From assembly GCA_963662175.1 (NCBI GenBank), contig OY759216.1, forward strand, positions 43,665,087-43,729,086: a stretch of 64,000 nucleotides of DNA, written 5' to 3'. A program made the translations under genes and the position numbers. The notes beneath the pieces are model-generated. The model had not been told where the DNA came from. It was given only the letters and a program-made list of their open reading frames with translations, and searched no databases. This DNA is from Aradus depressus (taxonomy: Eukaryota > Arthropoda > Insecta > Hemiptera > Aradidae). Positions 32,796 through 43,917 of this stretch are shown here, one piece after another. Every line of letters starts with the position of its first letter. Position 1 is the first letter of the stretch.

Positions 32796-33379
32796 CGCCC
32801 CGGGAGGATCTTGCGGTTGAGCAGCAGATTGTGTGCCTCACACGTTTCCAGGAACAAATTAATCCAAGGAGGTGAAAACGGGAATGAATTTCTCATCTCC
32901 TTGGGAACATTGCGAAATGAGATTTGAGGTTCTACACAGCTGAGAGACATTTGAGAAGACAGAGATGCCGAATACCTTTATTGTAACTGAATGAAACCTC
33001 TACTCTGCTAATTTCCAGAGCCAGTTAACTTCATTTCCGTCCTGAGCCCTTAGTGTTGCGTTTGGATATCCTGGAATATAACAACAGGAACGGAGAAAAC
33101 AGTCTATTTCCTAGTACTAAGAATATATCTTCCGCCCATCAACCCCTCCCTCCCAAATTCAATTCAAACTGGCATTACTTGGTGTAAGAAAGTAATGTGT
33201 TGACGATATCAATGGTCTCCGTCTGGCAGTAAGTTGGTAAAAGCGTTATGACACGGGAATGGCAACGAAAGTTTCACTCTCCCCTCCCCGACTTCGCCAA
33301 CTAGCATTAGGAAGGTTTGGGAGAGGGGATGAATCTTGGGGGGCTTTGTATCGATAAATATGACACCTCAATCATTGAA
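32796..33379. repeat. Unassigned, with a Repeat D fragment
   Basis: 33125-33210 (aactggcattacttggtgta, agtaatgtgttgac) matches Repeat D at 3372 and 54880. The rest is not recognised. Confidence 0.4.
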
Positions 33380-33696
33380 TATAACCTATAATTTTGGCTG
33401 GAGATTTCAATTGTAATTTTGCAGAAGTGAGAGCTAAGCCATTGATTAAGTTTCTTTTTGACACATTAAAACTGAGAATGGTTAATCGAAAGTTAACTAC
33501 AAGAGATTATCAACATAAACATCGCACAACTATAGACGCTGTTTTTACAAGATTCGTAGATATCGACTACTTTCACTTAATTCGTCAATTCGATTACTTT
33601 TACCTAATAAATTTACATGGACAATTTTATAATTTCAATTTGAAATTATTTCAATTTAAAATTACTTTCAGCCAACATTTTCAACCAAAAACATGA
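33380..33696 (+). pseudogene. Endonuclease/exonuclease/phosphatase-like ORF fragment
   Basis: The frame opens in IILAGDFNCNF, the GDFN strand motif of the APE/EEP nuclease fold, and continues LIKFLFDTLKLRMVN and RTTIDAVFTRF. This combination resembles the endonuclease attached to some Helitron/Helentron proteins and to LINEs. Only about 80 residues are similar; no upstream helicase or reverse transcriptase domain is seen next to it. After about 33640 the frame is low-complexity. Which element it came from is inference. Confidence 0.6.
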
Positions 33697-34042
33697 CGGA
33701 AGAACTTCGCTCCTGCCACGCATCCCGCGACGAACACCATTTTCTTTTCTTTTTTTTTTTCACAACGTAATTCTGAGAGTGACTGACGTTTATACAGTGA
33801 TGCCAGTTTCAAGTGATTATGAGAGTGGGAAGAAAAGAAGGAGTGATCTGTAAAAACGGGATTGATATAAAAAAGTCCTACGTTCCTACTCTATGTGGGT
33901 ACAGCCTGATCACTGGATATTAATTATTATAAATCTATATTTTAATATATAATGCTACGAACGATAATTATTTTAAATTATATAGTATAATTTTTATATT
34001 TCTAGATTGTATTTAAAAAAAATAAGAAAAAAAATATGAGAA
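33697..34042. other. Unassigned stretch
   Basis: gagtgatctgtaaaaacggg and ttgatataaaaaagtcctac recall Repeat D (3435-3475). Otherwise AT-rich. Confidence 0.35.
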
Positions 34043-34206
34043 GTAGCGTGCTTGCTTATTGAGCTCAAGATCGCGGGGTTGAAACCCGGCCGAGGAGGCC
34101 CTTAGGTTTTTTTTTTGGGGAGTTGGAAAAACCTTGATATTGCCGTCCTTCAGACGGGACGTTAAACGATGGTCCAGAGCCTGTACGCTGTCAAGTACTC
34201 GTTAAA
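34043..34206 (+). mobile_element. SINE family 1, 3'-truncated copy
   Basis: Head (tagcgtgcttgcttattgag, ggggttgaaaccc) and core (gacgggacgttaaacgatgg); stops at gtactcgttaaat. Confidence 0.8.
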
Positions 34207-34894
34207 TCGGAATCGAGTCTCAAATCAAAATCGCATTTGAAATAGAATTAATGTAAGAAATGGGGGAAACCCGAGTACCCGAAAATTCCAATACCTAATC
34301 CTTATAATTCAAAAAATTTTGGATTTTTGGTTGGGGCGATAAAAAAAACTCTAAATTTTCTGAATTGAAAGAACTATAAGAATGAATTCAATTTGAAGGA
34401 AAGTGTGAGCTGGGATGACGGGCAGTTGAGGTTGGATAGCCGCACTAAGTCCACATACGATGAGCTTCCATCAGAGGCAAGGCAGCTTCCAGGCCTCCTG
34501 AAAAGAATCCTATTACCTCGAGGCTATTCACCGACCGACTCTATAGGCCAGTCAGTTTAAGCCAGCCCGTTCTCGTCTCTTCCAGAAAACAGACTCCACC
34601 ACATACCTACCTTTTCACACTATGATAATCCTATTCTATTCAGAATTTTATCAACTCTGTTCTTCATCAAATCCTCAGGATAAAGGCAACCGACAAGACG
34701 TCTGGTGGGAGAAGAAAGTAATTCGCGCACAGTCACATCTGTGACAGACTTGTAATAAAGTTAGGAGACGTAACTGTATTATAGCTAACTCGAGAATGTT
34801 CCCTCCTATATCCTATACATGATGAGGAGACTTCGTTTTAGCAGGAGAAGAGGAAACAGAAAATAAGGAAAACAAAAGTAGTGGTGTATAACCG
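34207..34894. other. Unassigned stretch
   Basis: No supported ORF or known repeat. Confidence 0.3.
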
Positions 34895-34975
34895 ATTAAC
34901 ACTTCCCAGGGCGAATTAATCAACTAAGTTTTCGCTCTCCCTCTGAATCTAATTAATCGATTTGATTGAATAATA
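34895..34975 (-). repeat. Repeat A fragment truncated by a SINE
   Basis: gcgaattaatcaactaagtt and tcgctctccctctgaatc; the reading stops where SINE family 2 begins. Confidence 0.65.
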
Positions 34976-34977
34976 GG

Positions 34978-35115
34978 TGTTCATGGTTTGCGGGTTCGAA
35001 TCCCGTTCGGGAGTGAGTTTTATTTCGTAGATGGAACTCCCTCCTGGGGTCATAGATGTCGTAAATAACTAGATAACACAGTGACATGGCTAATATGAAT
35101 TCGTATATAAGGCCA
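34978..35115 (+). mobile_element. SINE family 2, plus copy with A tail
   Basis: B box ggttcgaatcc (34993-35003), body ggagtgagttttatttcgta, 3' end aaggcc followed by about 16 A. The A-box half of the head is missing. Confidence 0.82.
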
Positions 35116-35249
35116 AAAAAAAAAAAAAAAGTACTGACTTCTTCATACACAATTGTATTATTTTATTTATTATTTTGTAAATATCCTTCATCATTTTATA
35201 TATTTGTTTATTTGTATTATTATTATTATGAATTTATACTTGACTTTCC

Positions 35250-35480
35250 CAGTTATACAAAGTATAGAGGAAATTATGTAATCGTGCTGATTTTTTCCGG
35301 CATTTTTTTTCCTGCATAACTTCGTTCATTGTGACCAGAAAAAGGGACATGAAAGTGCCCCGAAATATTGTCAAAAAATGAAAAAAGAAGTTTTATCAGA
35401 AATTCGATGATATTTTTCAACAAAATTTCATGTTTTCCGACCTCCAGACTCCAAAAAGATTTCACAACTTTGTTTAATAC
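35250..35480 (+). repeat. Repeat A left part with a small insertion
   Basis: Starts cagttatacaaagtatag. About 110 bp unrelated to the family (35297-35395) separate it from atgatatttttcaacaaaat and ttccgacctccagactcc. Confidence 0.75.
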
Positions 35481-36280
35481 TTTTTCTTTCATTTTTATAT
35501 TTCCTTAGCATGTAAATTTGCCATTATTATATTTTACAACATTGACATTAAATTTACTTATGGTTTTATTTATACTGATTATAAGTATTCTTAATAAAAA
35601 ATTGTAATGTCTTTACTTACAGTAAATAAAACACTTTAGTCTAAACTGTAACGACAGGTTACCTCCTTCTAATCGATCTCCCAAAACAATCGATACAAAT
35701 AAGTTATAACAATCGATATTCCCCATATACCACAAAAATAAAGTATTCTTTCAATGTTAAATTAAATTAAGTCAATTCAGTTAGGTGCCTCATAATGTCA
35801 ATATCCCAAAAGTTCTCATCGCTGCCAATGTTAACATAACTTCAGAAAAATCATCTGTGTCGAAAGAGACCAATGTCATTTTCCACTATGGAGAAAGTAA
35901 TAAAATAAATCCGTTTTTATAAATGTCATTATAATCTGTTTAAAGAAATTAGTAGGACTTAAAATGATAGAACTTAAATAGCGATAGTAGAAATGCATAA
36001 TAAAAACATTATTACTTTTGTTAATTAGGCGTACTTTATTATTCCCCTTTCTTTATTATTGTTTTTTTTATTTATTTATTTTTTTCTATGTCAGTAATTA
36101 AGAAACGGATCTTTTATAGCACGTTATAAAACCTAAGCTCATTTCAGTGGAATTACAAATTTTATGGTCTTGGGTCAAATGCTAAGGGCAGATAGCCCAG
36201 GACTTTATAGCTATCAAAAACAAAAAAAAAAAAACTTTTAATTGTATGGATACTGTAGTTGACAAGAAGTGTGTGACCGG
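35481..36280. other. Unassigned AT-rich stretch
   Basis: No supported feature. Confidence 0.3.
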
Positions 36281-37090
36281 GACCGTGAAACGTAAAATTC
36301 CAATGAAAACTCGATTTCGGATTTTCATACGATTACAATACTTCCTTTTACTAAATGTATAATAAAGTAAAAATTCCAAATTTTCTGTAATGGATGTGTT
36401 CCAATGGTCCAATATGAGAAGGGATGATGGGGAGGATGGCATGGGTAGGTGGGGTTTGTTTTATTACTTTGCCAATGAGAATCAGAACCGAGGGGGGGGC
36501 ACTTTCCCAAACTCACCCCCCTCCAACTTATATTAAAAACTTAAGGCGCTCTCTTTCCATCTGATCTTCCAAGTATTAGAAGCCAAACTAAAAACTTGGT
36601 AGCTTTACTTTTCAGAAAAACCTCTTTTCATTTACCTTTTTTTTAGTTCCACTTCCATTTTCCTGTTTTTTTTTTTTTTTTTTTTCTATCATGAAAAGTA
36701 AAAAATGAGAATTTTTTTTTTTTCATTCTCATTTTATTCCTTTCTTATCCCTTTAGTATAAGGGTAAGTATTGTAATCCGAGATAAGATTTTTAACAAAA
36801 TTTCACGTTGCGAGGTCCACTCGAAACAATTTGATAATTTTTATGATGATATCTGTGTGTATGTGATTGGAAATTTTTGATGAAGATATTACATGTGCTA
36901 ACGTAGATGTAATTAGATTTTGGACGAAATCAGACGAACGCTGAGATCACTTTACTTAGGGATGCAAGAACATTTCACTTTTGCTAACTTAGATCTAATT
37001 AGATTTTGGCCGAAATCAGACGAAAGCTGAAACCAATTTACATATGGATCTAAGAATATCAAACGAAAGCCACTTTACTTAGCGATCTAA
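36281..37090. repeat. Repeat F with 86-bp tandem units
   Basis: gctaacgtagatgtaattag (36897) and gctaacttagatctaattag (36983) start units 86 bp apart, followed by a third, decayed unit. The outer parts (tttcggattttcatacgatt, aaataagtattgtaatccg-type ends) recur at 5400-5530 and 3785-3850. Confidence 0.6.
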
Positions 37091-37194
37091 GTATATTTTA
37101 CAAGTATTTTACTTATATTTCTGATAAAAAAAAAAAAAAATCTTTTCATGCATAAGTTGTAGAGAAAACACACAACTTCTCGAAACTCAACGAT

Positions 37195-37725
37195 ATACAA
37201 GTACAGGGGAAATATGTCATCGGTTCGAAATTCGAGGTTAAGTTTTCACCGGCATTTCATGTTTTCCGACCCCCCCCCCCCCCCCCCCCCCCCCCTACCT
37301 GATTATAAAAATGAAAAACAATTTTCTGTCTGTCTGTCCATTTGTGTACATGATTATTCTTAACGGAATGATTTTATCGATTCAAAAATTTACTTGTATA
37401 TCCAGAATCCCATAAGAACGACACCTATTGATTTTCAGCCAAGTTGGTTAAATGGAAGAGGGAGATAAGGGGGATTCATCACGACATTTTCTACATGGAT
37501 CCAGGACCCTACAAAGGCTACATCAGTCGATTTTCAACCTATAAATTTTTTAACCAATCGGCCGAAGGGAAGGGGAACTCAAAAAGCAAAACAACTGTCT
37601 ATGTAATTAATGGTGAGTTGAACAATTGATTTTCAACCAAATCGGTATATTGATTACAGAGAGAAAAATTGATTAATTAATTCGAGCGGGGAATGTACTT
37701 TGCCGGTGAATCATTGACGACTTTT
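37195..37725 (+). repeat. Repeat A with 26-nt C run
   Basis: Left end gatatacaagtacagggg, C run 37270-37295 directly after ttttccgac, right end gccggtgaatcattgacgac. Close to full length. Confidence 0.85.
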
Positions 37726-38084
37726 TCGTATTGAAAATTGCAAGAATTAATTTAGTCCCCTTGGAGCAGACGCATTTAGTGTCTATTAAACTTCTTCTTC
37801 AATCGTTTAATTTTATAATTTTCTGCCGACGTAGATCCGAGTGTGAACGGCCGCTAAATGAAAATATGTCCAATTGTCACTTACATCATTCATTATCTTA
37901 ATTTGGTAGGAATGTTTTAATGGTCGAGTTGAACTCGAGTTGTAAAATTATTAGAAAAGTGACTCACTGAAGGCATCATCTTGCTAAAGTTCCTGAATTG
38001 ATAAAGAATAGAGGGTAATACTGTGAACATAGATTGTAAGCCATATATTCATTGTATATTATTAAAAAAATAGTCTTCGGTAAA
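37726..38084. other. Unassigned stretch
   Basis: No supported feature. Confidence 0.3.
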
Positions 38085-38215
38085 TCACGATCAAGGTACT
38101 TCCCCGGGAGAACTTTGTTCTCCCTCAGAAATAAATTCACTGATGCAGTTCAAAAACCAAAATGCACTTACTCAGGAACTTTGAATCAATACTAAATTTC
38201 GTGTGGATACATTCG
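38085..38215 (-). repeat. Repeat A end, minus
   Basis: tcttcggtaaatcacgatca then tactaaatttcgtgtggat; the middle modules are lost. Confidence 0.65.
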
Positions 38216-38633
38216 ATTCCTTTACATTTATTAGAGGTAGATGTGGTAGTATAAAAGTAAAATTCCTTTCGTTTTAATTTTCGAAACCATAGAAATGTTA
38301 AAATTTCATTTATTTTATTTATTTTGCAGAAGGTTGAAAAGATTGATGGTTATCTGCGCATTAGTCTGATGAAATATTTAAATGCAAAACGTTAATGGAA
38401 TGATTGAGTTGGGGATGGGCCAGGACATGAAAACCGTTTTACACAATTCTATTTTTTTCCCTTTTGGTTTTATTTTAAAAGGCAATGTTCAACAACAATG
38501 GAACAGGAGAAAGGAAAAAAAATATAGCGCTCCTTGTAGCAGAAATTGGAATTTTATCGTTCGAAATAGGTTAGGCAACTTTTTTTACATTAATGGGCAG
38601 TATAGGATGGTCCTATTGCCATCTACAAACCCA
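38216..38633. other. Unassigned stretch
   Basis: The 104-codon frame at 38382-38696 crosses into the SINE and has no known domain, so I do not call it a gene. Confidence 0.35.
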
Positions 38634-38922
38634 ATGAATCGCGAGTTGGAAACCCGGCTGAGGCCCTTGGTTTATTCTATCTGGAATGTAATATAAATTT
38701 AAGCACGCCGTCCTTCGGATAGGATGTTAAGCGATGGTCCCGAGTTTGTACTATGTCAGGTACTCGTTAAAGATCCCTATCCTAGGTGAATCAAAATTTA
38801 GGTATGTAAAGTGTAGGACTCCCACAGTAAAGTCGGGCTCCACAAGAGTGACTAAAGAGCGCTCTGGTAGTAGGCGATATGACCTTGTTCTTAAAGCCCG
38901 GGCATGAGTCATAATAACTATT
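38634..38922 (+). mobile_element. SINE family 1, head partly lost
   Basis: Begins at the B box region (gcgagttggaaacccggc), full body, 3' end aaagcccgggcatgagtcat plus aataact. Confidence 0.88.
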
Positions 38923-38943
38923 CTAAAAACTTACATGTATGTC

Positions 38944-39065
38944 AACTAACCTCTAATTTATTTGCTGTATCTTCACAATTTAAGTTCTGCACTTAATTGT
39001 TAACTTAACAATAACAGAACTTAAATTGTAAAGATACAGCAAATAAAATAAATATGTGGTTAGTT
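38944..39065. repeat. Hairpin MITE, about 122 bp
   Basis: tatttgctgtatcttcacaa pairs with ttgtaaagatacagcaaata; arms of about 48 bp separated by about 25 bp. Confidence 0.88.
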
Positions 39066-39167
39066 AGCATTCTTGAATAGAAAAATTTAGATAATTATTT
39101 GTATATTGAATTATTGACAAACATCCTACGATGTTACTTATTAATTGTATAACAATTGTTTTAAGAT

Positions 39168-39308
39168 GGTTTGGGGGTTCGAATCCCGTCCGGGAGTGAG
39201 TCATATTTCGTAGATAGAATTCCTTCCCGGGGCCATGGATGTCGTAGATAACTAGATAACACATTGACATGGCTAATATGCATCGACACAAGGCAAAAAA
39301 AAAAAAAA
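39168..39308 (+). mobile_element. SINE family 2, plus copy with A tail
   Basis: gggttcgaatcccgtccggg B-box region, body to catggctaatatgcat, then aaggcaaaaaaaa. Confidence 0.82.
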
Positions 39309-39344
39309 TTGTTTTAAGATGCTAATGGTTTTTTGATTCAAATT

Positions 39345-40087
39345 GGTTTTCAGCCAAATGGGACAAAGGGAATTAGGGGAGAGGCTCTATGCAGAAACTC
39401 TAATAACTGCCGTTGTAATGAATGTATTGACACGAAATTTTCAAATGTAAATTCAAAGCCCGATAAGGACAACACCTATTGATTTTCAGCGGAATCATTA
39501 GAAGGGGTCGGGGGGATCAGAATAGGGCTCAACTCACAATACCCTAATAACTGCCGATGTAACGATTGTACCGACACAAAATTTAGTATGAGGGTTCAAA
39601 AAAGTCAAATACATGACTTCTGTCTTTTCCACGTGCTGGTAGACGGAGATGATGTCAAAATATCCTTCTTCTTCAAGATCGACGTCAGCGAGGAGGGAGC
39701 GATCCCAAAACGTTCAGCCACGGTCTTCTGTTTTGTACTTCTTAGAACTCATGTTGCAAACTGATAAAACGAGAAAAAATACGAATTATAGAGATGCGCG
39801 GCACAAGCAATACGAATTACAGAGCGTTGAGCGTTGACGACTGGCTCGACGAGAAAAAATCTACGAATTATCAAGGGGACCGAAATGCATGGGTTTTATA
39901 CGAATTATCGCGATTTTTTCAACGGACCGGGCATTTCATACGAATTATCGAGATTCCACTGTATTGAGTTTTAGCATACACGGCGAAACGGCTTTGAAGT
40001 GAGAGCGAATACATGATTGATTATATTTATTAATAGTCCGTGCTGGGGAAGTACATAGACGGCAATTCATCGACGATTTTTTAAATC
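39345..40087 (+). repeat. Repeat A split by a pogo/Tigger fragment
   Basis: 39345-39612 carries two module motifs (aatgtattgacacgaaatt; gattgtaccgacacaaaat). 39962-40087 carries the tail (tattgagttttagcatac, gtgctggggaagtaca, cggcaattcatcgacgat). Confidence 0.82.
39613..39961 (-). mobile_element. pogo/Tigger-type element end with HTH fragment
   Basis: The right edge is a pogo-type end (gagattccactg then TA). On the minus strand, after MSSKKYKTE and a frame break, it reads VAERFGIAPSSLTSILKKKD, the CENP-B-like helix-turn-helix at the start of Tigger transposases. Three cgaattatcg-type subterminal motifs lie near the end. The catalytic DDE domain and the other end are lost. Confidence 0.8.
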
Positions 40088-40149
40088 AATAAACAAAAAC
40101 TTAATAATTATAAAATATTTAGTTTTGTTGTTTACCATTTTTAAGTCCC

Positions 40150-40190
40150 TCCGGTCCGGAGCTCTCAAGTGCGCGCTTCGTGCGCTTGAG
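40150..40190. repeat. GC-rich double hairpin
   Basis: tccggtccgga (40150-40160) is a perfect palindrome; ctcaagtgcgc...gtgcgcttgag (40164-40190) forms a strong stem. Both stand out in AT-rich surroundings. Function unknown. Confidence 0.6.
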
Positions 40191-40386
40191 TCGCTAATCA
40201 AACGACCTCTTGACCAATTAGGGTAAAATAGAACCTAGCAAAAAATTGTTTAAACAAAGTGGAGACGTGACTTCCCTCTAGTTACGAATTAGAATAATCA
40301 ACAATTTAAACTTGTTATCAACGAGTCCGGTCACTTCTAGTTTTTGCTTAAATTAACTAGTTTTTCAACCGAATGTTTTTTTTATT

Positions 40387-40968
40387 CCCCAGCCATACAA
40401 AGTATAGAGAAAGTTATGTAATCGGTCAAAAATTCTATGCGTAGTTTTCAATGGAATTTCATGTTTTCCGATGCCCCGAAAAAAATTGCGTCTATGTGTC
40501 TGTGAACACGATAACTCCCGATAGAATGAATGTATTGACACGAAATTTTATATGTGTATTCAGAACACTCTGAGGACGACATTTTCAGAAAAGTCGGCCA
40601 AAAGGAAAAGGGGATTAGGGGGAGGTTTAACACAAAAAGTCTAATTACTGCCGATGTAATGAATGTATTGACACGAAATTTCATATGTGTATTCAGAACA
40701 CTCTAAGGACGACACCTATGGATTCTCAACCAAATTGACAGAAGGAATGGAGGGGATCAAAGATGGGGCTCAACTCAAAAACAACAATAACTGCAGATGT
40801 AATGGATGTACCGCACAAAATTTAGTAAGAGGATTCAGAAGCCCCTCTGTAAGACAACTATTGATTTTTGGCGCAAACAGTCAATTGGTTTTGGAGGGAG
40901 AACAATAGCTTGATTGATTAATTCGTTCTGGGGAAGTATAGTACCGGTGTTCCACCGACTTTTTTTTT
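40387..40968 (+). repeat. Repeat A, full-length reference copy
   Basis: About 580 bp. Left end cagccatacaaagtatagag (other copies: ctatac-aaa-gtatag palindrome), then atgtaatcggtcaaaaattc, catgttttccgat, an A/C-rich pivot, then three diverged modules beginning at aatgaatg/aatggatg 40525, 40658 and 40801 (spacing 133 and 143 bp). Each module carries (a)tgacacgaaatt followed by a cactctaaggacgacac-type and gattttc-type block. The right end is tggggaagtatagtaccggt with a cggtg/caccg hairpin and a T run. No ORF shared between copies, so non-autonomous. Confidence 0.88.
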
Positions 40969-41051
40969 CCTTCAAATATGCTTGTGAAATGTTGTGCTAA
41001 TAAAATTTACTTTCTCTCCAAGATATAGATTAGGCACCTTATAAGGTAATA

Positions 41052-41105
41052 AGCGACCCGGGCTTTAACTACGGTCATATCGCCTACTGCCATAGCTATT
41101 TAAAA
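41052..41105 (-). mobile_element. SINE family 1, 3' fragment
   Basis: cccgggctttaactacggtc and atatcgcctactgccatagc on plus; about 50 bp. Confidence 0.7.
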
Positions 41106-41423
41106 AAAAACTAAAGACAACACTTCTGGTAGGAAATTTAGTTATCTAAATTTACACTGTAGCTGTCCACGGAGAGTGAAAAACCGCAATAAAATTAATT
41201 ATAGGAGTTTGAGTGATTGTTATAGTGACTTAGCTGGCTAAGTATCAGGTCTGCTTATTGACTGATACCAAGTTTGGGGGCCAAGGGGGGCTCATGCTAA
41301 GAGAGACAGTAGAAACTCCATAATCTGAGGTTATTATTAATCATTATCATTTCAATCTATATCCTAATTGGAAGTTAAAATTAAATACCTTAAAATCATC
41401 AATCAAAATACGTCGTTTTAATT

Positions 41424-41615
41424 CAGGGAGATGACAAAACCTTGAGCACGTGTTCGGATGGGACGTTAAGGGATGGTGCCGATCCTGTACGATGTCATGT
41501 TCTGTTAAAGATAACTACCCTAGGGATAAACATGGGTTGGTAAAATTTAGGAGTCGGGCTCATTTGCACCAGAGTGACGAAGGTTATATCCCGCGCATGG
41601 AGTCATATCAACTAA
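41424..41615 (+). mobile_element. SINE family 1, degraded copy
   Basis: tcggatgggacgttaaggga, tgtacgatgtcatgttctgt, gtcgggctcatttgcaccag, ending cgcgcatggagtcatatcaa and (ctaa)-type repeats. Confidence 0.8.
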
Positions 41616-42789
41616 CTAACTACGTCAAACCAACAACATCGAAATTGATAACAAATAGCTAAGCTACCCAAACGGTAGAATGGGAATGAAGACGATGGTG
41701 CAGCTGTACAATGATGTCTGCCTCCGCAGAGGAACCTACAGAACCGAGAGCTTGGCCCTTGAAGAGAAGACCGAATTCCGCTTCACATGAGAACAGCCGA
41801 AAAGACAAGAGAAATACTAGATTACGAGAGATCATGCAGACAATGCCTGTGAATTGCTTATCCAAACTAGTCATGGAGGCAAAGCCCCGGAGAAGGACGG
41901 TAAAAATAAAATAGCTTTTCAACGGTTCACTTTTCGAGTTTGATATACAAACCAAAAACGTAGTAAATCAAATTTCCAATTTGATCATATCGTATCTATA
42001 CATCGGGGGAAAGGAGAAGGCAATAGCTTCTAATAAAGATTTTGTGTTTTGAATTGAACATTAAAATTTTACGTAGACCATATTAAACTTTTCCCTAAAA
42101 TCTTGAAACGCTTAAATCGGGGTCTGCAGATGACTACATATTTTCTATTTCTATGCCACAATTCAAACTGTACTATTGTATTAGAAATACCTCTCAACAT
42201 TGATATGTTGAGTGCAGTATAAGCCATTATTCATTAATTTCTCCTAGATTTCTTTTCTGCAATTCCTTACTTCTAAACGTCCTGATCACTTAGGAAACGG
42301 TAAAAGCCCTTTCATGATCTTGAAAGCGTACCTCGTACACGTCAAAACCCAGGAGGGTGGGTAAATGGTATACTGCTTTAGGGCGTCTAAATAACCGATT
42401 CCAGGTCTGCTCTAGACTGATATGAAGTTTGGGAGCCAGGAGGGATATTGGTAAGCTAAATCAGCTTAGCAAGGTGGCTGGGCGGGTGGATTGGCTGAGA
42501 TGGAGGCAGTACAATGGGGTCTACAGCATACCGCACATCCCCTGCTCTACTGTCAGATGTCAGGATGGCAAAGTCTTGGTTGGGGGCCACAGGAACCAAC
42601 CAACTGTTCCGCTCACAGACTATCCACAAGGAATTTAATCCAAGCCACAAGTCGAGATGTGCTGACGGATTCCTGCTTCCAAACTCCAATAAGCACATTC
42701 CTGAAGAAAGGGATCTACTCACGAAACGTTTTTCACTAAATCAACTCTAATGGCTCATATTGGGATCGCGATACCATCGCATAGGACTA
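41616..42789. other. Unassigned stretch of mixed composition
   Basis: aggtctgcttattgactgat (41250) and aggtctgctctagactgata (42402) are two copies of one unknown repeat. A ctgaagaaaggg...acgaaacg motif lies at 42703-42730. Short ORFs on both strands (41660-41955, 42429-42750) have no domain I recognise. Confidence 0.35.
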
Positions 42790-43140
42790 TCAAATATATT
42801 ATGAATACGAACTGCCACCTATCGTCCTGAGGTCGCCTCTATGAGCTCTAGTCAACAAAGGCGTTTTCTCCCTTTTTTTCGTGTGCTCCTCCAATATCCT
42901 CTTCGGGACTTTGGCTCCATCCTCTACAGATGTCTCATCCATCGCAGCCGCCGTTGCTTCACGAAAGCCATTAGACTCTCCTCGGTTGGTCCTTATTCTC
43001 CACAACAATACCCCTCACGAATAGTGCCGTAACTCTTCTTTTACATCATATTGGACCCTATTTCTTCTCATTAGTCAGAACCCAGGTTTCACTGACATAT
43101 GTGAAATTTTGTCTCAGGGAAGTGGTAAAAACGTCACGGG
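42790..43140 (-). pseudogene. LINE reverse transcriptase C-terminal fragment (RTE/R1-type), frameshifted
   Basis: On the minus strand FTYVSETWVLTNEK (near 43060-43100) resembles the YGSETWxL motif of LINE RTs. Further on, in another frame, DETSVEDGAKVPKRILEEH recalls the GHVxRMxxxRxPKKxLE pattern. Both would be in the right order for one decayed LINE tail. Confidence 0.5.
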
Positions 43141-43640
43141 ATACAGAACTCGAACCCGTGAGCAACTTCTGCAGGGACTGTACCTCCTCATCCAATCCAC
43201 AAATTTACAACTTTATTTACAGATCCCCAGCCCTATTTACAATAGTATAACAACTGTTTTGTTATTCTAACAAAGATAAACCAGTGTCAGGTAGATAATT
43301 GATTGTATTACCCAACAGAGAGCAGTGAGGCGAACAAACAAACATAGGCAAACAAACAGTTGATGTTTACCAGTAGAGTTGTCGGGCTACTGGGAAGGTA
43401 AACAGGGCAAGTTGAAGACGACCGATTTCAACAACACCTCAATACCATTTGGAGAATGGAGTTCAACTTTCTCCACTCCACTGATTTATGGACCGACCAT
43501 CGTTTATTCTCTTCTAATTGATCGCCGATAAGTCTCATTCCCAACAACGTTAACTCATCTGTTTCTATGAGTCGATAGCTGCTTCAACGATAATTGTTTA
43601 CTATTGCTATCTAATAAAAATCCCAATTTTTTTCATTTTT
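43141..43640. other. Unassigned stretch
   Basis: Contains aacaaacaaacataggcaaacaaacag (43336-43362). No gene supported. Confidence 0.3.
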
Positions 43641-43641
43641 G

Positions 43642-43812
43642 GCCTTATGTACTTTGCATATTATAAAGGTGTTATCTAGTTATTTATAACATCCATGGCC
43701 CCGGGAGGGAGTTCTATCTACGATATAAAACTCACTCCCGGACTGGATTCGAACCCGCAAACCATGATGAAACCATGCGACCAATTGCCTATGCTCTAGC
43801 CCGCACGGCTCC
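43642..43812 (-). mobile_element. SINE family 2, most complete head
   Basis: On minus: gggagccgtgcgggctagag, then a ggttcgaatcc B box near 43750, then gagtgagttttatatcgtag and the 3' end with aaggccaaaa. Confidence 0.82.
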
Positions 43813-43917
43813 CAAATCCCAAAATAACAGTTAAATCATGACAATATCAGTTACCAGCTAAACTTTTAACGTTTTGCTAGTATTATACCTCTCCAGTTGC
43901 AATCAATAACCTAAAAA

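Noticed and set aside
38382..38696. 104-codon ORF as a gene
   Set aside because: Its 3' part is SINE sequence and no domain is visible.
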